Shown here: positions 5,596-9,846 of the stretch, piece after piece
Position numbering within the stretch: the stretch's first letter is position 1
Layout: every line of letters starts with the position of its first letter
Assembly (NCBI GenBank): GCA_022750355.1
Contig: JAKIVW010000062.1
Location: forward strand, 1 to 9,846
DNA from: Thermoplasmata archaeon
GTDB lineage: Archaea > Thermoplasmatota > Thermoplasmata > Lutacidiplasmatales > UBA184
Direction of reading: 5' to 3'
DNA length: 9,846 nucleotides
Position numbers and translations under genes: made by a program
The notes under the pieces: generated by a model
What the model was told of the DNA's origin: nothing
The model's input: only the letters and a program-made list of their open reading frames with translations
The model's database searches: none

Positions 5596-7011
5596 CTAGG
5601 GCCGCATTCGGGGGCCCTGGGGACCCTGGCCCGTGTTGGTGGGGGGCGAGGGTGGCTGGGCGGCGGCGGGGGGAACGCCGTTCGTCCAGCTCTCGCCATA
5701 TCCTCCGACCAGACCCTTCTGAGTCCGGCGCCGGGCGTAGGAACGCCACTCGATCACTGCGACCGTTCCGACGACGGCGACGACCGCGAGCGCGATCACC
5801 GCGATTCCGAGCAGAGTGCTCGAGACCGCGGATGCCGTACCCGGGCAGCCGTTCGTCAGGCACGCCGATTCCGCCTGGGCGGCGGCGACGGTCATCGGCT
5901 GTCCGGGGACCGCCCCGCCCGGGGCCGAGTTGGCCGCCGGGGAAGGGCCGGAGGTCGGTTGCGCGAGAGTGCTCGCAGCCCCGGGTGTGGCCCCGTAGCT
6001 GCTGTCCGCGTCGCTCACGAGGGGTCCTCGGGCGCCGGGGCTCAGGTACAACGTCTCTCCGTGGCCGGAACCGATGGTTGCGGATCCGAGGGAGACCGAA
6101 TCGAACGGATGGGCCGCGCCCCCGAACAGGTCGAAGTCGTGGGGGACGAGCAGATACCCGTCGTAGGCGTCGACCGGGCCCTGGACGAGGAGGATGACCG
6201 CGGTCCGAACCTTATGGTCGTTGAACGGGTGGGACACGGCGACCTTGAGCCCGATGAGGCTCACGGGTCCCGTCGCGTTCCAGCTTCCGTTCACTGCACC
6301 GCTGCCGGACCGGGTCGTGCCGTTCCAGCCGAGGTCGGCCCAGGCGTAATTGATGTTCCAGCTCGCCGCCGGGGAAGAGGTGGCGCTCGAGTTCCACATG
6401 TCCACGCCCGAGAGGTTCAGGGGGACGAGTCCGAGGGCCGGGGTGAACGAAACCACCCCTTGGGCCGATCCCGAGACGTTCAGCCATCCGCCGTGGTTGT
6501 GGCCGTGGAGGGTGACCTGGACGGCTTGGTCGACTGCCGCCGCGACGTGGAGCGACTCATTGTCGATCCCGACCGCGGGGACGGGGGTGCCGTTCACGTA
6601 GACCGTCGCCGCGTCCGTGAGGTTGACGAACGCGAGGTCGGATTCGGTTCCGTGGAGCGTGTACGACGCACTGATGTTGGGGGCGCTCAAGGTCGTCGTC
6701 AGGTCGATCCCGACCGTCCGCTGTTCCTCGAGCTGCACGGTGGAGTTGCTCGTATTGGTCGCCGTGAAGATCACGGTCCAGCCGAAGCTCGCGTTCCACG
6801 TGATCGTGCTGGCGTCGACCTGCAGGTTCCCGGTCGAATTGCCCTGCCCGCCGTAGGCCCACTGCGTCGTGGCCGGGACCACCGACGGGGAGGCGGCGCT
6901 GGCCGCCCCCGTCAAGGCCGGGGCCAGGGCCAGTGAGAACAGGATCGCGATCCCGGTCACCAATAGCCACCCTTTCATTCCGCCGCGCCGCGACTTGTGT
7001 TCGTGCGTCAT
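5596..7011 (-). CDS. Secreted, sequon-rich surface protein with C-terminal membrane anchor
   Basis: A 471-residue protein I do not recognise as a named family. After a basic start there is a signal peptide (hydrophobic about 15-36, small residues before a likely cut near residue 39-40). The exported part is Ser/Thr/Asn-rich and beta-like. It has 14 N-x-S/T sequons, at N58, 73, 86, 89, 112, 130, 140, 151, 178, 199, 207, 230, 241 and 245, none beyond residue 246. A His cluster HGHNHGG is at 169-175. A Gly/Ser/Pro-rich stalk (about 335-380) holds C384 and C389, a possible disulfide. One transmembrane helix (about 398-421) is followed by the stop-transfer segment RSYARRR and a Pro/Gln-rich cytoplasmic tail. 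Topology is thus outside-facing with a C-terminal anchor. ATG 7011 is preferred because of the repeat it shares with the hydrolase gene; an ATG at 6978 (residue 12) would give a shorter signal peptide. Confidence 0.75.
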   Translation of the reverse strand: MTHEHKSRRGGMKGWLLVTGIAILFSLALAPALTGAASAASPSVVPATTQWAYGGQGNSTGNLQVDASTITWNASFGWTVIFTATNTSNSTVQLEEQRTVGIDLTTTLSAPNISASYTLHGTESDLAFVNLTDAATVYVNGTPVPAVGIDNESLHVAAAVDQAVQVTLHGHNHGGWLNVSGSAQGVVSFTPALGLVPLNLSGVDMWNSSATSSPAASWNINYAWADLGWNGTTRSGSGAVNGSWNATGPVSLIGLKVAVSHPFNDHKVRTAVILLVQGPVDAYDGYLLVPHDFDLFGGAAHPFDSVSLGSATIGSGHGETLYLSPGARGPLVSDADSSYGATPGAASTLAQPTSGPSPAANSAPGGAVPGQPMTVAAAQAESACLTNGCPGTASAVSSTLLGIAVIALAVVAVVGTVAVIEWRSYARRRTQKGLVGGYGESWTNGVPPAAAQPPSPPTNTGQGPQGPRMRP

Positions 7012-7028
7012 TTTCCTGGACGGGCTCC
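7009..7028 (-). repeat. Start-codon-proximal repeat, copy 2 (surface protein gene)
   Basis: On the minus strand this reads GGAGCCCGTCCAGGAAAATG and ends in the start codon. It differs from the copy at 2881-2900 only at the two bases between CCA and AAA. Here the motif is preceded by another GGA, making GGAGGAG (7031-7025), which would be a strong Shine-Dalgarno sequence if it were not 13 bases from the ATG. Confidence 0.5.
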
Positions 7029-7058
7029 TCCGTCGGGGGGGAAAGGCGGGTTCCCCCG

Positions 7059-7065
7059 ACATAAG
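7059..7065 (-). promoter_or_regulatory. TATA-like element of the surface protein gene
   Basis: CTTATGT on the minus strand lies about 48-54 bases upstream of the ATG at 7011, so transcription would start near 7037 and leave a leader of about 25 bases, unlike the leaderless ligase gene. The leader would contain GGAGGAG and the shared 20-base repeat. It lies in the 125-bp gap after the M29-like gene. Confidence 0.38.
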
Positions 7066-7136
7066 GGTCCGTTCCAGCGCCGGCCGGAAACCTTGGACGG
7101 CGTGCTATACTGTCGCCCGGGGCCGGGTCGATGGGC

Positions 7137-8246
7137 TCAGACGACCCGTCCGCGGCGGACGATCGTGCGGCCGTTGACGGAGAGCTCCGCTCCCCCCACC
7201 GTTAGCCAGTCGAGGAAGGGGACCCGGGTCTTGCCTCCATACGCCGTATTGCCGCCGACACCGAACGAGACGGCACCCGCTTCGCTCTCCTCCAGCATCG
7301 GACTCACCCGGACCGAGGGGTCCAGGCCGATCTCGAGAAGCGCGGGACGGTCGCGACCCTTCGGTGCGTCGGAGTACGCCGCTCGGAACTCCTTGCCACC
7401 GGTCTTGTAGTGGTATTCGGTGAGGTGCCCATCCGTCATGGTCCATCGGCCGCCCTCGCGGGGCGACGCGCCCTGCCGGGTGGGTCGATTCGCCACGATC
7501 GTCCCGTCCGCCGTCGACTCGTCGATCGAGATGTAGACGAGCGCTTCCGGGACGGAGGCCATCATCCCGAACGCAGTTTTCATCTCGGCCGGAGTGACGC
7601 GCCCGAGACCTTCGCGCATCGTGCGCTCGGCCAGGGCAAAGTTCAGGTCGGTACCGTTCGGGTGGGTGAGCCGGGCGGCTCCGCCCTTCTCGAGCACCTT
7701 CCGCAGCCGCTCGGCCTGCCGGACGAGCGGTCGGATGTCCTGGGTGGACGCGGCGAACAGCTCGGCCCACCAGGCGGGATACGAGACCCCGAACGCCTTC
7801 GCGTTCTCCGGCGTCGCCCGCGCGATCCCCATGCGGGCTCCGCGGACCCCGTTCTTTCTTGCGACCTCGTACCATCGGGAATTGAACGCGGTCGCCTGCT
7901 CCTGCGTCTTCTCGTTCAATTTCCAGCGGCGCGCCAGGTTCTCCGGTCCCCAGAAGTAAATGTAGACGTCCGCCTCCGCGAGCGCGGCCATCTCGTGGTC
8001 CGCCGGGGCTCCGATGAGACCGGCCTGGCCCTCCTCGATGGCCGTCCAGTAGGAGCTCTCGTCCTCGTAGTGAAGGATGGGGGAAGCCCCCCGTCGTCGT
8101 GCCTCGCGTACGAACCCGTTCGCCCAGACAAGAGAAGACGGGTACGTTTCGATGATCACCTTTTCCTTCGGTTTCAGATCCAGGCGGGAGAGCAGGACAT
8201 TCCGGGCGAGTCGATCGGCTTGGGCCTCGGTCACCGAAGGAGTCAT
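7137..8246 (-). CDS. M29 aminopeptidase-like protein with altered metal site
   Basis: A 369-residue protein of about the length and order of the M29 (aminopeptidase T, COG2309) fold. Recognisable blocks by eye are an N-terminal region with KEKVIIETYP (27-36), THPNGTDLNF (194-203), VPEALVYISIDESTADG (232-248), LLEIGLDP (303-310) and GVGGNTAYGGKTRVPFLDW (329-347). In known M29 enzymes two Glu, two His and one Asp bind the metals. In my hand alignment the first Glu becomes Leu (about L235), the HxALG His becomes Ser (S327) and the HxD His becomes Phe (F344); only E305 and D346 remain. So it may not be a peptidase, or it may use other residues such as H274, E277 and H279. ATG 8246 lies 22 bp after the urocanase stop, which implies one transcript and a link to histidine or urocanate use; that link is inferred from position only. 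Confidence 0.68.
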   Translation of the reverse strand: MTPSVTEAQADRLARNVLLSRLDLKPKEKVIIETYPSSLVWANGFVREARRRGASPILHYEDESSYWTAIEEGQAGLIGAPADHEMAALAEADVYIYFWGPENLARRWKLNEKTQEQATAFNSRWYEVARKNGVRGARMGIARATPENAKAFGVSYPAWWAELFAASTQDIRPLVRQAERLRKVLEKGGAARLTHPNGTDLNFALAERTMREGLGRVTPAEMKTAFGMMASVPEALVYISIDESTADGTIVANRPTRQGASPREGGRWTMTDGHLTEYHYKTGGKEFRAAYSDAPKGRDRPALLEIGLDPSVRVSPMLEESEAGAVSFGVGGNTAYGGKTRVPFLDWLTVGGAELSVNGRTIVRRGRVV

Positions 8247-8268
8247 GTCCTGCCCACTCGGGCGTTCG

Positions 8269-9846
8269 CTATGGCTCTTTGCCCGACGGACCGTCGAGCC
8301 CGGGGACGCGGAACCGGGCGCCCGCGACCATCGCGATCGACTCTGGGTAGCCCGCGTCCGCGTGCCGAGCCACTCCGATGCCCGGGTCGTTGTGGAGGAC
8401 GCGACCGATCCGTCGGTCGGCATCGGCGGTCCCGTCCGCCACGACCACGAGACCCGCGTGAATGGAGTTCCCGATCCCGACCCCCCCTCCGTGGTGGACC
8501 GACACCCACGTGGCTCCGCTCGCGACGTTGAGGAGAGCGTTGAGGATCGGCCAGTCGGCGATCGCGTCAGAGCCGTCCCGCATCCCCTCGGTCTCTCGGA
8601 ACGGGCTCGCCACGCTACCGGTGTCGTGGTGGTCGCGTCCGATCGCCACGGGTGCGGTGAGGGTGCCATCGTGGACGAGGTCGTTGACCAGATGCCCGAA
8701 CCGCTCCCGCTCTCCGTACCCCATGTAACAGATGCGCGCGGGCAGTCCCTGGAAAGCCACCCGCTCGCCCGCCAACCGTATCCATCGGCACAACGGCGCA
8801 TTCTCCGAGTATTCGGAGAGGATCATTCGGTCGATCCGCCGAATATCCTCCGGATCCCCTCCGAGGGCCACCCATCGGAAGGGACCGCTGCCCACCGCGA
8901 ACAGCGGGCGAATGTAGCGGGGGACGTATCCCGGGATTTCGAACGCGTCGGGCACACCGGCGTCCCGGGCCTGAGTACGGAAATTGTTCCCGTAGTCGAA
9001 CGCGCAAGCTCCGGCCCGTTGGAGCGCCAGGATGGCGCGCGCCTCCACGGCGATGGACGAGAGAACCCGAGCGAGATAGCCGGGGAGGTCTCGAGCCCGT
9101 TCGACGGCGGCGCGCTCGACCGACATCCCTTGAGGGATGTAGCCCACCGAGAGGTCGTGCGTCGCTGTCTGATCGCTGACGATATCCGGAACGATCTTTC
9201 GGTTCACCAATTCGGAATAGACGTCGGCGGCGTTGGCGCAGAGTCCGACCGAGAGGGACCGACGTGCGGCGACGGCATCTCGGACTTGCGTCAGCGCCGA
9301 ATCAAGATCCGCGGCCTCGGCGTCGAGATATCGATACGCTTTGCGACGCGCCAGGGCACGGGGGTCGACGTCGATGATGAGGGCGACCCCCCCGAGCAGG
9401 GTGACGGCGAGGGGTTGAGCGCCTCCCATCTCCCCGAGACCCGAAGAGAGCATCCAGCGGCCGGCCAAATCATTGGAGTGGAACTCCAGACGGGCGAGGG
9501 ACGCCAGGGTCTCGTATGTTCCCTGCAGGATTCCCTGCGTTCCGATGTAGATCCAGCTCCCGGCCGTCATCTGACCGTACATCGTCAGACCTCGGGCCTC
9601 CAAGTCCCAGAATACGTCGTCCGTGGCCCATCGGGGAACCAAGAGTGCGTTCGCGATCAACACGCGCGGTGCCTCCGCGTGGGTCGGGAAGATCCCCACA
9701 GGTTTTCCGGATTGGATCAGGAGGGTTTCGCCCGGGCCGAGGGTCCGGAGGGAGGCAACGATGCGGTCAAAGGCCCCCCAGTCGCGCGCGGCTTTTCCAC
9801 GCCCCCCGTAGACGATGAGGTGGTCGGGGTCCCGGGCGACCTCGGG
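8269..9846 (-). CDS. hutU: Urocanate hydratase (urocanase), N-terminus outside window
   Basis: Urocanase converts urocanate to 4-imidazolone-5-propanoate, the second step of histidine degradation, using tightly bound NAD as an electrophile. The frame is open to the right edge, giving 525 residues; the family has about 550-560, so some 30-40 N-terminal residues are missing. In order of this fragment: YGGRGKAARDW near its start, QSGKPVG, then GQMTAGSWIYIGTQGI, GEMGGAQPLAVT, IIDVDP, SDQTATHD, FDYGNN, GPFRWVALGGDPEDI, and FQGLPARIC, the PROSITE signature that contains the important Cys (Cys410 in the Pseudomonas enzyme as I remember it). The residue after that Cys is Tyr where Trp is usual, and the usual Cys in RPLFC is Ala. 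The C-terminal HHGGGVGIGNSIHAG and RHADAGY blocks are intact. It is the promoter-proximal gene of the two here; the rest of a hut set may lie beyond the right edge. Confidence 0.96.
   Translation of the reverse strand, partial: PEVARDPDHLIVYGGRGKAARDWGAFDRIVASLRTLGPGETLLIQSGKPVGIFPTHAEAPRVLIANALLVPRWATDDVFWDLEARGLTMYGQMTAGSWIYIGTQGILQGTYETLASLARLEFHSNDLAGRWMLSSGLGEMGGAQPLAVTLLGGVALIIDVDPRALARRKAYRYLDAEAADLDSALTQVRDAVAARRSLSVGLCANAADVYSELVNRKIVPDIVSDQTATHDLSVGYIPQGMSVERAAVERARDLPGYLARVLSSIAVEARAILALQRAGACAFDYGNNFRTQARDAGVPDAFEIPGYVPRYIRPLFAVGSGPFRWVALGGDPEDIRRIDRMILSEYSENAPLCRWIRLAGERVAFQGLPARICYMGYGERERFGHLVNDLVHDGTLTAPVAIGRDHHDTGSVASPFRETEGMRDGSDAIADWPILNALLNVASGATWVSVHHGGGVGIGNSIHAGLVVVADGTADADRRIGRVLHNDPGIGVARHADAGYPESIAMVAGARFRVPGLDGPSGKEP

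Noticed and set aside
5593..6936. A 447-codon plus-strand open frame.
   Set aside because: It is antisense to the secreted protein, which has a signal peptide, sequons and a membrane anchor; the plus-strand product is low-complexity Arg/Gly/Val.
7104..7112. CTATACTG resembling a bacterial -10 box.
   Set aside because: There is no matching -35 element and no gene starts downstream on the plus strand; it lies beyond the end of a minus-strand gene.
8247..8801. A long N-terminal extension of the M29-like frame.
   Set aside because: It lies within the urocanase gene in another frame; the ATG at 8246 gives the usual family length.
9373..9382. GATGATGAG resembling a C/D RNA C box.
   Set aside because: It lies in antisense of urocanase codons and no D box (CTGA) is found at a suitable distance.
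1..9846. tRNA or rRNA genes, CRISPR repeats, insertion sequences, toxin-antitoxin pairs.
   Set aside because: No T-loop/CCA-like ends, regularly spaced repeats, transposase motifs or antitoxin beside the PIN gene were seen on reading both strands.

Overview
The window is a GC-rich (roughly two thirds G+C by eye), gene-dense stretch with eight protein genes and no RNA gene, mobile element or CRISPR array that I can see. It most probably comes from a heterotrophic archaeon, perhaps a high-GC Thermoplasmatota lineage. The evidence is suggestive, not decisive: several starts lack a well-placed Shine-Dalgarno site and instead have a TATA-like TTTATG or TTATGT element upstream; there is a UPF0129/FCF1-like PIN protein of an archaeal type; and there is a secreted protein crowded with N-glycosylation sequons and held by a C-terminal membrane anchor.

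Layout. Positions 2-547 (+) hold the end of a membrane-associated iron-sulfur protein that starts outside the window. Positions 608-1570 (+) encode a 3-hydroxyacyl-CoA dehydrogenase, preceded by a perfect 12-bp palindrome between the TATA-like element and the start. After a 272-bp convergent gap come three minus-strand genes in transcription order: a CaiC-like AMP-forming acyl-CoA ligase (4962-3367), a PIN-domain nuclease (3338-2922) and a dienelactone-hydrolase-family alpha/beta hydrolase with a Cys-rich N-terminus (2883-1843). Gaps of 28 and 38 bp suggest an operon, possibly with an internal promoter before the hydrolase. Divergent from the ligase, across 91 bp, is an Ap4A-hydrolase-like Nudix gene (5054-5530, +). 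It converges on a sequon-rich surface protein gene (7011-5596, -), and the two are separated by a strong GC hairpin. The last part, 9846-7137 (-), holds urocanate hydratase (5' end outside the window) followed 22 bp later by an M29-aminopeptidase-like protein that seems to lack most of the metal ligands of that family.

How the genes fit together. The dehydrogenase, acyl-CoA ligase and hydrolase suggest catabolism of fatty, carnitine-like or other organic acids through CoA thioesters. Urocanate hydratase shows histidine degradation. The Nudix enzyme could clear dinucleoside polyphosphates of the kind AMP-forming ligases can produce as side products. The iron-sulfur protein belongs to an electron-transfer unit lying mostly upstream of the window.

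The points most worth a second look are the M29-like protein beside urocanase, an 18-of-20-base match directly 5' of and including the start codons of two unrelated genes (2881-2900 and 7009-7028), the palindromic site at 575-586, and the sequon-packed surface protein. I did not find a clear-cut new defence or mobile system.
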